From the NCBI GenBank assembly GCA_963765075.1, contig CAVXVA010000008.1:62001-126000 (forward strand): a stretch of 64,000 nucleotides of DNA, written 5' to 3'. This DNA is from JAENVU01 sp963765075. Lineage in GTDB: Bacteria; Actinomycetota; Acidimicrobiia; IMCC26256; JAENVU01. The translations under genes and the position numbers were made by a program. How positions within the stretch are numbered: the stretch's first letter is position 1; each line of letters opens with the position of its first letter. The notes below the pieces were generated by a model. The model was given only the letters and a program-made list of their open reading frames with translations. It searched no databases and was not told where the DNA came from. This document shows, piece after piece, positions 7,771 to 15,655 of the stretch.

Positions 7771-9394
7771 CTATTCGTCGAAGACGAGGTCGGGCGATTC
7801 GGCGAGGTCGACCGGCGTGGGCAGCTGGCGCAAGCGGCGCCGAGTGGCCCGGACCACTGAGAGGTACAACGCGCCCCCCAGAACGCCGACGACCGCGAGG
7901 AACGCGAGGGCGTCGGCCTGCGCGTGCGGTTCGATGCTCTGGTGGGCGAACCACGCCGCGAACGCGAACGCACCGGCGATGACGGCGGTGCGGGGGAGCG
8001 CGTGCGGGAAGATGGGTTCGCCGAGCCGGCGGCGCAGGACCACGCCCATCATGACGGCGCCAATCGTGTACGCAATGGTGTGCCCGATCCCGATCGCGGC
8101 CACGAGCGCGGTGCCGTGCACGAACGCGCCGATGCCGAACATTGCGCCGGCACCGAGGACGGCCGTCGCGAGAGCGATGAGCGCCGGAGTCTTGCTGTCA
8201 CCGAGCGCGTCAGGACGCGCGCGCGAAGAGCAGGAACGCGCTGTAGGGAAAGAGGCCGAGCGCCAATGATGCGAGGGCGGCGGCGAGGACCCCGGCTCCT
8301 CCCTTGCTCGCGCCGATCGCGATCACGCGCATGGCCGGCAGTGCAAGGGCGACCATCGCCGCAGAGACCGGCACAATGAGCAGCGCCATGTTGTCGAGCG
8401 CCCAGCGGAGTTGACGGGCGAAGCCGGTGAGGTTGTTGTCGGTCGCGTCGTTGCTCAGCTCCGGCAGGATCGTGGTGTGGACGGGCTGGGCGAGGATTGC
8501 ATAGGGCGCCATGATCGCCACGAAGGCGAACTGGTAGGCGATGACGCCGCCCTCGACCCGGTTGCCCATCGCGATCGCGGCGAGGAGCAGGATGCCGATC
8601 CCGCCGTGTTGGAACACGGCCCACGTGGAGAGTTTCAACAACTTGCGGAGTTCGGCGTCGATCCGGCCGAGGCGAGGTCGGAGCTTGAAGCCGGTCCGGG
8701 CCAGCGCGATCGTGGGGACGCCGACGAATCCGATCACGCCCAGCATTCCACCCATGGCCAGGACGAAGCGCTCGGTGTCGTCGAGGTGGAGCGAGGGGTG
8801 CGACCCGGTGAGCGAGCGGAAGACCATCAGTGATCCCACGACCGCGACGGTGTTCGCGATCGGTGCCATGGCGGTCGCCACGAAATGACGCTTCGCGAAC
8901 AACACCGCGGTCGCGACCGTGCCGATCGCGTAGAGCAGGACTTGGAAGACGAAGAAGCGGGTGAGGTAGGTGGCGAGCAACTCCTGGCGATGCCGGACGA
9001 GCGCGTTGGGCGCGTCGCTCGCGATCAGCCGACCGATCTGGGGCGCAAGGAAGAACCCGACGACCGCGACGGCACCGAGCACCGCCAGGGCGAGACCGAG
9101 CACTCCGGAGGCGAGCCGCTCGGCTTCGGCTTCGTCCTGACGTTCGAGGTGGCGCACGAAAGTCGGGACAAGCACCGCCGACAGCGCGCCGGCGGCCAGC
9201 AGTTCGAACAGGACGTTCGAGACCGCGCTGGAGGACTGGTAGGTGTTGCCGAGGTAGGTGGTGCCGAGGACTACCGAGATGACCCAGATGCGTACGAATC
9301 CGATGCCGCGCGAGGCCAAGGTGGCCGCACCCATCATGCGGGCGGCGCGGGTTGGGGGCTTCGGCGCGGCGCGCTCTGCGGACATTCCCGCCAT
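7771..9394 (-). CDS. murJ: Lipid II flippase MurJ (MviN family), single frameshift
   Basis: A polytopic MOP-superfamily transporter that moves lipid II across the cytoplasmic membrane for peptidoglycan synthesis. The N-terminal part (9394 to about 8210) holds about ten or eleven membrane segments, beginning ARMMGAATLASRGIGFVRI and including NVLFELLAAGALSAVLVP, a hallmark of the family. It stops after LLFARAS. The expected continuation ALGDSKTPALIALATAVLGA, then MFGIGAFVHGTALVA to the end at 7771, is in another frame. One extra base near 8212 (a codon expected to be TAC reads TGAC) explains the break. MurJ is normally essential, so an assembly error is the simplest reading unless another copy exists. 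Confidence 0.88.
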
Positions 9395-9472
9395 CGTCCC
9401 ACGGTGACGGGTTCAGGCGGTGCCGCTACGGCTCGGGCCCCAGGCTCGCCGATCCCGTAGACTGGTAGGACT

Positions 9473-9548
9473 GCGCTCGTAGCTCAACGGATAGAGCATC
9501 TGACTACGGATCAGAAGGTTGGGAGTTCGATTCTCTCCGAGCGCACCA
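9473..9548 (+). tRNA. tRNA-Arg (anticodon ACG)
   Basis: The acceptor stem GCGCTCG pairs with CGAGCGC at 9538-9544, followed by A and an encoded CCA. The anticodon stem TCTGA/TCAGA encloses CTACGGA, so the anticodon is ACG, read as inosine-CG for CGU/CGC codons. The T-arm loop GTTCGATTC is present. A possible -10 box, TAGACT, lies at 9458-9463. Confidence 0.97.
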
Positions 9549-9567
9549 AACGTTTCCCCAGGTCACG

Positions 9568-9584
9568 GCGGGTTTCACACCCGC
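9568..9584 (+). terminator. Weak hairpin after tRNA-Arg
   Basis: GCGGGT and ACCCGC form a six-base stem with a five-base loop, 20 bases after the tRNA. There is no T-tract, so a terminator role is only possible. The rest of 9549-9811 holds nothing I can support. Confidence 0.25.
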
Positions 9585-9811
9585 TGATGACTTGAGCGGG
9601 AGGCGTCGGGTGGGCTCAACGGGTCGGATTTGCTCACCAACTTCGTTTGCGCCGCGTCGCGAAACCAGGTCCTCGGTGCGCATAGGCGCTCCGAGGAGGC
9701 ACGCGATGACGGCGATGAGACGGGGTTGAACTTGGTCGTTCGCAGCATGGGTTCCCGACAGTCCAGGACGGCGACGGTTCTGGCGCGGCGGATATCGAAT
9801 TGCGCACGGCG

Positions 9812-10828
9812 TCACACGCGCCGGTATCTCGCGCGTAGGTACTCGTTCACCCAGTTGCGTGAACTTCGCCACTGACCGTCGGGCCCACGGGTGGCCTGGA
9901 GCCGTCCGCGTATGGCGGCGGTTCGTAGTGCGTCGGCGCCTATGGAGTCGTTTGCGAGCGCGCCGAGTGGTACGAGGCGGGCTGGTCCAGCGACGGCGGG
10001 CACGACAAAGCGGTAGAGGTTGTCGAGGATTGCTCTCGCGATGAGTTCACCGAGGAGGCCCGGGTCGTTGTCGTCGGCTCGTTGGAGCGCGCGGAGGTAC
10101 TCGGTACGTTGTCGTTTGTAGATGATTGCCGGCGGGTAACCGAGACGAACGAGGACGAGATTGACAACGAGGCGTCCCGTGCGGCCGTTGCCATCGAGGA
10201 ATGGATGGATCCGCTCGAAACCGCTATGCAATCGAGCGACTTCTTCCGGGAACGTGGTCGAGCGCGCCTCGAGTGCGTTGACCTCGGTGATCCACGCTTG
10301 GATCTCTGCCGGTACGAGTACCCAGGAGACGGGTTGCATTCCGCCTGGGAACGGATGGATCTCGTGCTCGCGAAAGCTGCCCGGTCCTTCGCTGTCGGTC
10401 GCGCTCGGATGTGGATCGACATCCCATACGGGCGTCATCGCCATCGTGTGAATACGGCGCAGCTCCGCGACCGAGAGTCGTTCTCCGTTGCTCCATTCTT
10501 CTGGGCTGATCGCTTGTCGGTACACCCACTCCGCGGCATCGGCGTATCCGCGGACCTCCATGTACTCGCGTAGCTCCTTGGAGCCGACTGCGCGTCCCTC
10601 CGAGAGCAGGGCTTCGACCTGTCTCAACACGAGGGTGTTGCCCTCGATGGCGGTGGAGTGATGCGCCTCTTCGAACCAGATTCCGCGCCAGATGTCTGCT
10701 GCTTCGACTGGGTCCGGGAGCCCGCCCATGCGCTGCCACAGCTCGGCGATCTGCGTGTCGAGCCTGCGATATACCTCCTCCCTTGGAGGGCGGCCCCGGC
10801 GACCTGCAGGCTGAATGTGTTCGCTCAT
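9812..10828 (-). CDS. Fic family AMP-transferase with N-terminal inhibitory motif
   Basis: A 338-residue Fic protein. The catalytic motif HPFLDGNGRTGR at about 208-219 matches HPFx(D/E)GNGRxxR completely, so it should transfer AMP (or a related group) to target proteins. The inhibitory helix motif STAIEGN, matching (S/T)xxxE(G/N), lies near residues 58-64. This makes it a class II self-inhibited Fic protein rather than half of a two-gene toxin-antitoxin pair, and no antitoxin gene is adjacent. The last 45 residues (TAAIRGRLQATRGPDGQW and RSSRNWVNEYLRARY) resemble a MerR/excisionase-like winged helix. ATG at 10828 is preferred to one eight codons upstream; TAGGAT lies ten bases before it. Confidence 0.92.
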   Translation of the reverse strand: MSEHIQPAGRRGRPPREEVYRRLDTQIAELWQRMGGLPDPVEAADIWRGIWFEEAHHSTAIEGNTLVLRQVEALLSEGRAVGSKELREYMEVRGYADAAEWVYRQAISPEEWSNGERLSVAELRRIHTMAMTPVWDVDPHPSATDSEGPGSFREHEIHPFPGGMQPVSWVLVPAEIQAWITEVNALEARSTTFPEEVARLHSGFERIHPFLDGNGRTGRLVVNLVLVRLGYPPAIIYKRQRTEYLRALQRADDNDPGLLGELIARAILDNLYRFVVPAVAGPARLVPLGALANDSIGADALRTAAIRGRLQATRGPDGQWRSSRNWVNEYLRARYRRV

Positions 10829-11002
10829 GACGGATCTAATCCTACCGAACACTTTAATGTTGCGCGGCGATGAGCCCTACGAATCGAACCGAACCACACT
10901 CACATTGATGTAGTTCGACCACGAAGGAGACCCCAGTTGCAGCGCCCCGCCGTGAATGGCAGCCCGCTGGCACCTCTGGAGTCCCGAGGACCGGGCGGCG
11001 GG

Positions 11003-11803
11003 TCACTCGTCGGCCGGCGACAACGGTGGTGGGGGTTCGGCGCAGGCTAGGAGCACTGAGCACGGAGCGGCTTGGGCGATCGCTCCGGCGGTGGAGCCGT
11101 AGTGAAGCCGCTGTATGCCGGTGAGGCCACGTGTGCCGAGGGTGACGAGGTCCGGGGTGCGCTGGGTGATTTCGTCGAAGATCGCAGCGGTTGGCTTGCC
11201 GTCGAGGGTGAGGATCTTCGGATCGATGTCGACGGTGTCGAACTCGCTTCGAGCCATCGCGGCTGCGTTCTCGGTGTCGGTCCGACCGTCGTCGACGACC
11301 AGGATCGTGATGTCCACGCCGCGGATCCAGGGGAGCTGGGTGAGGGACCGCACCGCGCGCTGGGCATGGGGTGATCCGTCGTGACAGGCGATGACACTCC
11401 GCACGGGGTGTCCGGACCGGGCGATGACGGTTGGCGCGATGGGGTGGCGGAGGAGCCATTCGGCGGTGCTGCCGAGGTGAAGTGCTTTGAGGAGGCCGGG
11501 TCCTCGGGGCCCGATCACGAGGAGGTCTGCTGGTCGCAAGAGCGCGAGTCGGGGGTCGGTCTGGGCGGTGAGGTGCTCGACATCGGCGAAGGCCGACTCG
11601 GCGAACGGAGTGCGCGCGGTGGGCGGATCCCAGTGGTGAAGTGTGGCGGCTTCGGGGGTCGGGGGCGGTCCAATGGGGGGTGGCTGCGCGGTGATGACCT
11701 CGAGTCGCCAGCCGGGCCAGGGGTGGCTGTTGATCCAGAGCCAGCAGACATCCGCGGCGGGGGATCCGTCGTCTCCGAAGGTGAGGGTCGGGGATGGTTG
11801 CAT
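11003..11803 (-). CDS. Universal stress protein, two UspA domains
   Basis: A 266-residue cytoplasmic protein with two UspA-like alpha/beta domains. The first, about residues 1-130, is degenerate but keeps LLVIGPRGPGLLKALHLGST. The second, about 135-255, starts RSVIACHDGSPHAQRAVR and ends VTLGTRGLTGIQRLHYGS, matching the G-2x-G-9x-G(S/T) nucleotide-binding signature. Two-domain actinobacterial Usps bind ATP and respond to hypoxia or stress. ATG 11803 is chosen because GAGAGGA lies about nine bases upstream; another ATG ten codons earlier is possible. It is downstream of the glutamate decarboxylase relic, a combination that suggests acid or stress response. Confidence 0.88.
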   Translation of the reverse strand: MQPSPTLTFGDDGSPAADVCWLWINSHPWPGWRLEVITAQPPPIGPPPTPEAATLHHWDPPTARTPFAESAFADVEHLTAQTDPRLALLRPADLLVIGPRGPGLLKALHLGSTAEWLLRHPIAPTVIARSGHPVRSVIACHDGSPHAQRAVRSLTQLPWIRGVDITILVVDDGRTDTENAAAMARSEFDTVDIDPKILTLDGKPTAAIFDEITQRTPDLVTLGTRGLTGIQRLHYGSTAGAIAQAAPCSVLLACAEPPPPLSPADE

Positions 11804-11837
11804 GGAGTTCGTTCCTCTCGAGGTTGCCGTCACGGCT

Positions 11838-11969
11838 TCAGCGCTCGATACGGTCGTGGGAGTCCCTGGTGCCGGCGAGGAGGAAGTCGCTGAAGATATC
11901 GAGGATCCATTCGATCAACCAGTGCCAAAGGTCCACTAAGCGCGTCGTGACGATACCGCCGCTGCGCAT
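11838..11969 (-). CDS. Possible small protein upstream of the stress protein
   Basis: A 43-codon frame from ATG 11969. It encodes a tryptophan-rich, amphipathic or membrane-leaning stretch (LVDLWHWLIEWILDIFSDFL) and ends 34 bases before the universal stress protein on the same strand. The composition is unlike random GC-rich shadow frames, which are Arg/Pro/Ala rich here. There is no well-spaced ribosome-binding site and I know no family, so this is tentative. Confidence 0.3.
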   Translation of the reverse strand: MRSGGIVTTRLVDLWHWLIEWILDIFSDFLLAGTRDSHDRIER

Positions 11970-12037
11970 TCCTGCTGGAGTGCATGGGGTCAGAGGTGGC
12001 TGAAGCCGCTCGACTCTTCCTTCGTCATCGGCGACCG

Positions 12038-13398
12038 TCACCGGGTGCTTCGTCGAAGTGTGCGACTGCGTCGCGCGAAGTCGTCGAGCAGAATGCTCGC
12101 GAGGTCGCGGCTCACGTCCTGGCGCACGAGGATGCGCTGGACGGCGATGTCCGACGCGGTGCCGGTCAGCGGGTAGGCCGGCACCTGCCAGCCCCGAGTC
12201 CGGAGCCGGTCGGCGAGGTCGTACAGCGTGTAGCCGGGATCGGCGCCCTCGATGATCCTCCAGGTCACGGTCGGGATGCCGGTGTCCGGGTTGCTGTCGC
12301 AGAGCAGCTCGAACGGGCCGAGCTTCGACGATCTCCTCGGCGAGGTACTGGCCGGTGTCGTAGGCGGCGTCGTGCACCCGGCGGTAGCCCTCCCGTCCGA
12401 GGCGGAGGAAGTCGTAGTACTGGGCGACGATCTGACCGGCCGGGCGCGAGAAGTTGATCTGGAACACCGGCATGTCGCCGCCGAGGTAGCTCACGTGGAA
12501 GATCAGGTCGTCGGGCAGCTCGGCCGCGTCACGCCAGATCGACCCAGCCCACGCCGAGCGGGGCCAGCCCGAACTTGTGGCCCGAGGTGCTGATCGACTT
12601 CACCCGTGGCAGCCGGAAGTCCCACTCCAGGTCGGGCGCGCAGAACGGAGCGAGGAACGCCACCGCTGGCGCCGTCGACGTGGATGTCGATGTCGAGTCC
12701 GGTGTCGGCCTGCAGCTGGTCGAGCGCGTCGGCGAGCGCCTTCACCGGCTCGTACGCGCCGGTGTAGGTGACGCCGAACGTGGGCACCACCATGATCGTG
12801 TTCTCGTCGACGCGGGCGAGCATGTCGTCGGCGTCCATCGCGTAGTGCCCCGGCGCCATCGGGACCTCGCGCATCTCGATGTCCCAGTACTTGGCGAACT
12901 TGTGCCACACCACCTGCACCGGTCCGCACACCATGTTCGGCCGGTCGGTCGGCTTGCCCTCGGCCTCGCGCTTGGCCCGCCACCGCCACTTGGCGGCCAT
13001 GCCGGCCAGCATGCACGCCTCCGACGAACCGATCGCCGAGGCGCCGATGGTGTTCGCCGCTTCGGGCGCGTTCCACAGGTCGGCGAGCATGTGCACGCAG
13101 CGCCGCTCGATCTCGGCGGTCTGCGGGTACTCGTCCTTGTCGATCATGTTCTTGTCGATCGCAGAGATCCATCAGCCGGTGGACCTGGGGCTCCTCCCAG
13201 GTCTGGCAGAACGTCGCCAGGTTCTGGCGGGCGTTGCCGTCGAGCATGAGCTCGTCGCTGCACGACCTGGAACGCGTCGTCCGGCCGGGTCTCGTGATCG
13301 GGAAATCGGTACTTCGGCATGGCCTTGGCCAGGTCCTGACCGGCAAAGACGGGATCCTCGAGTTCCCGACGGATCGAGTCGCGATCGTGCAAGGTCAT
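12038..13398 (-). pseudogene. gadB: Glutamate decarboxylase, at least four to five frameshifts
   Basis: Pieces in different frames together make a PLP-dependent glutamate decarboxylase, the enzyme that consumes a proton converting glutamate to GABA in acid resistance. In order: MTLHDRDSIRRELEDPVFAG from ATG 13398; DELMLDGNARQNLATFCQTW; DKDEYPQTAEIERRCVHMLA; SSEACMLAGMAAKWRWRAKR; DIDIHVDGASGG; the Schiff-base lysine segment SISTSGHKFGLAPLGVGWV; FQINFSRPAGQIVAQYYDFL; and the C-terminal WRIIEGADPGYTLYDLADRL. The span of 1361 bases matches the usual 450-470 residues. Every piece is well conserved, so indel error is as likely as true decay. The neighbouring stress-protein gene is intact. Confidence 0.85.
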
Positions 13399-13542
13399 GG
13401 CGGCGTTCCTTCGGACGAGGACTGATTCGGACCGCTCCGAGCCTTGCAGGTCGCACACCGTCTTCCCGGCCGTACGACCGCCAGCCGGGAGCTGCGACGC
13501 GCTTCCGCTGCTACGTTCCCGGACGGGAAGTGAGGTGCCTCC

Positions 13543-15513
13543 ATGGGTTCGGATACCCAACCCCAGACCCATCCTGATGCACCGGGAACTGGGTTCGGTG
13601 GCGCCTGGTGGGCAGCCCCAGTGGTCGCGGGCGCGGCAGTCATCTCCGGGGTTGGTCATCGCATCGCTGAGCAGTGGCAACCCCAAGGTGACGATGCCGC
13701 GATCGCGTGGCTCAGCCGTGACGTGCTGACCGCGCACTCGCCGCTGCTCGGCATGCCTTCGACCGTGGGTGGAAGTGGTGCCGACGCGCACCATTGGGGT
13801 CCGCTGTTGTTCTGGCTTTTCGCGCTCCCGGAACGATTTGGTTCGGCGAGTCCGGCCGGGATGGCGCTCGCGCTGTTGACCCTTCAACTCGGCATGCTCG
13901 CTCTGATCGCCTGGTTCAGCTCACGCCGGGTCGGGCGGATCGGCGCGCTCGCGATCTTGGTGGTGGTCAGCGTGATGAGCTGGTCGATGGGTCGAGACCT
14001 GCTCTCGAGCGTGTGGAATCCGAGCATTGCGCTGATTCCCCTCGCCGCGGTCTTCGTGCTCGCGTGGTCGCTCGCCGATGGTGACGAGATCGCACTCGTT
14101 CCGATGGTTTTCACCGCGAGCTTCGTCGTCCAGTGCAACATCCTCTATACGCCGCTCGTCGGGCTCTTGGCGGTCTGGGCCGCGGTCGGATGGTGGGTGA
14201 CCATCAGAGCGCGCCGACGCCGGGACTCGGAAACCGCAACCGTGGTACCGAACACCGGCCGGCGCCGCCGGAACATGATCGCGGCGCTCGTGGTGATGCT
14301 GATCGCATGGAGCGGCCCGATTCTGTATGAGGTGACGCATCAGCCGGGAAACGTGCAGTCGGTCCTCTCGAGCGGTTTCGGCGAGTCGGGTGAGCACGTC
14401 GGCACTCGGCGCGCGTTCAACGGAGTCGCGAAAGCGATTGGCGTTCCTCCGGTCTGGTGGTTCCCGTCGGCGGGTGCCGACCTGACTCGCGCCTTCGAGG
14501 CGCCGACGCCGTTGTCGGTCGGGTCGGGCCTGCTGATCGGCGGCGTGGTGGTCGCGGCGTTCGGGTGGAGCTGGCGTCGGCGACCGGAGCTGCGCGCGCT
14601 GCTTGGCACTGCGATCTTCGGAGCGGTCGGCGGCGCGATTGTTGCGGCGCGACTCCCGGTGGGGTTCGGCGTCGCGTTCTACCGAACCTGGAACCTGTGG
14701 GTGGTCAGTGCGTTCGTGTGGATCGCATTGGCGGGCGTTGTGGTTGCCGTTGGGCGCGACGTCATCGCACGGCGAAGCGATTCGGGCAAACGAGAGCGGA
14801 TCCTGATCCGTCGGGCGGTGATCGGCGCCCTGGTCGCGGCGCTCGTGGTCTTCGCCGGACTCGGAGCGACGGGGAGATCGCCGACCGCAATGCGCGACCG
14901 CGACGAGTCCGCCGCGGTGCGCCAACTGGTCGCCCAGACGCGCCGCCGGCTCGCAGACCGCGGGCCCTACCTGGTGCTCCAGCGGGTCCAACACCTCGGA
15001 TCCGGGGTGATGTGGGGGCTCGTTCGTCACGGATACGACCTGCGGGTCTCGCGCCAGTCCCGATTCGATGCTCCCTACCTCGCCGCATCTCACGGCCCCG
15101 CCGGTACACGTTGGCCGCGGCTCGAGATCGTCGAGGTCCCGCTCGGGTCGTCGAGCCCGGCGCAGGGTCGGCTGGTGGCATCGACGATCGTCCAGCCTTT
15201 GGTCGCTGCGAACGAGGAGTACCGCAGGGTGTTCCGGCTGGCCTGTGCTCAGACGCGAAAGGATCCTCCGACGGTCACAGCACGGGGACGAGCGTTGGAA
15301 ATCAGTGCCCCGAACTCCGCGGCTGCTCGCGCCCTACGCGCGCTGGCGGTCGCGGGATCGCCGTGTCGGGTCCTGCGCCGAGACGTGTTGGACGATCTCC
15401 GCCGCGGGAACGCGGTGGCATTCTCGCTCGAGACCGCAGCCTTCGCGAACTTGCTGAAGACGGCCGCCGACGCGAGTGCCGACCATCGGTACGAGGTACG
15501 CGTCCGCCGTTGA
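13543..15513 (+). CDS. Polytopic membrane protein, GT39/ArnT-like
   Basis: A 656-residue protein with about ten or eleven hydrophobic segments up to residue 440, followed by a 200-residue soluble C-terminal region, probably outside the membrane. The topology and early acidic loop (WQPQGDDAAIAWLSRDVL) resemble lipid-linked sugar glycosyltransferases of the GT-C fold, but I see no diagnostic catalytic motif beyond candidate aspartates at about 46-47. It could transfer a polyprenyl-linked sugar to a wall glycan or protein. ATG 13543 begins the first hydrophobic stretch without a cleavable signal. The next gene encodes a secreted PKD protein on the same strand, 143 bases downstream. Confidence 0.7.
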   Translation: MGSDTQPQTHPDAPGTGFGGAWWAAPVVAGAAVISGVGHRIAEQWQPQGDDAAIAWLSRDVLTAHSPLLGMPSTVGGSGADAHHWGPLLFWLFALPERFGSASPAGMALALLTLQLGMLALIAWFSSRRVGRIGALAILVVVSVMSWSMGRDLLSSVWNPSIALIPLAAVFVLAWSLADGDEIALVPMVFTASFVVQCNILYTPLVGLLAVWAAVGWWVTIRARRRRDSETATVVPNTGRRRRNMIAALVVMLIAWSGPILYEVTHQPGNVQSVLSSGFGESGEHVGTRRAFNGVAKAIGVPPVWWFPSAGADLTRAFEAPTPLSVGSGLLIGGVVVAAFGWSWRRRPELRALLGTAIFGAVGGAIVAARLPVGFGVAFYRTWNLWVVSAFVWIALAGVVVAVGRDVIARRSDSGKRERILIRRAVIGALVAALVVFAGLGATGRSPTAMRDRDESAAVRQLVAQTRRRLADRGPYLVLQRVQHLGSGVMWGLVRHGYDLRVSRQSRFDAPYLAASHGPAGTRWPRLEIVEVPLGSSSPAQGRLVASTIVQPLVAANEEYRRVFRLACAQTRKDPPTVTARGRALEISAPNSAAARALRALAVAGSPCRVLRRDVLDDLRRGNAVAFSLETAAFANLLKTAADASADHRYEVRVRR

Positions 15514-15655
15514 CCGTCGCCGGTGTCTCGGCCACCTCGCGTTGGGCGAGCCGCGCCTGGATCGTGTCGGAGCGTGAGTGACCGGTTGCACGCCCAGCGT
15601 GGCCGGTTTATGGTGCGCGGATCGACGGGCGGAGCCGTCGGGTGAGGGGCGAAAT

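Noticed and set aside
9504..9872. Minus-strand frame over tRNA-Arg ending ARRESNSQPSDP, and a similar one over tRNA-Ser (MAEGEGFEPSRRLNTPY)
   Set aside because: These are well-known spurious translations of tRNA antisense sequence.
9812..10828. Fic protein as part of a FicT/FicA toxin-antitoxin pair
   Set aside because: No small antitoxin gene is adjacent and the inhibitory STAIEGN motif is inside the protein itself.
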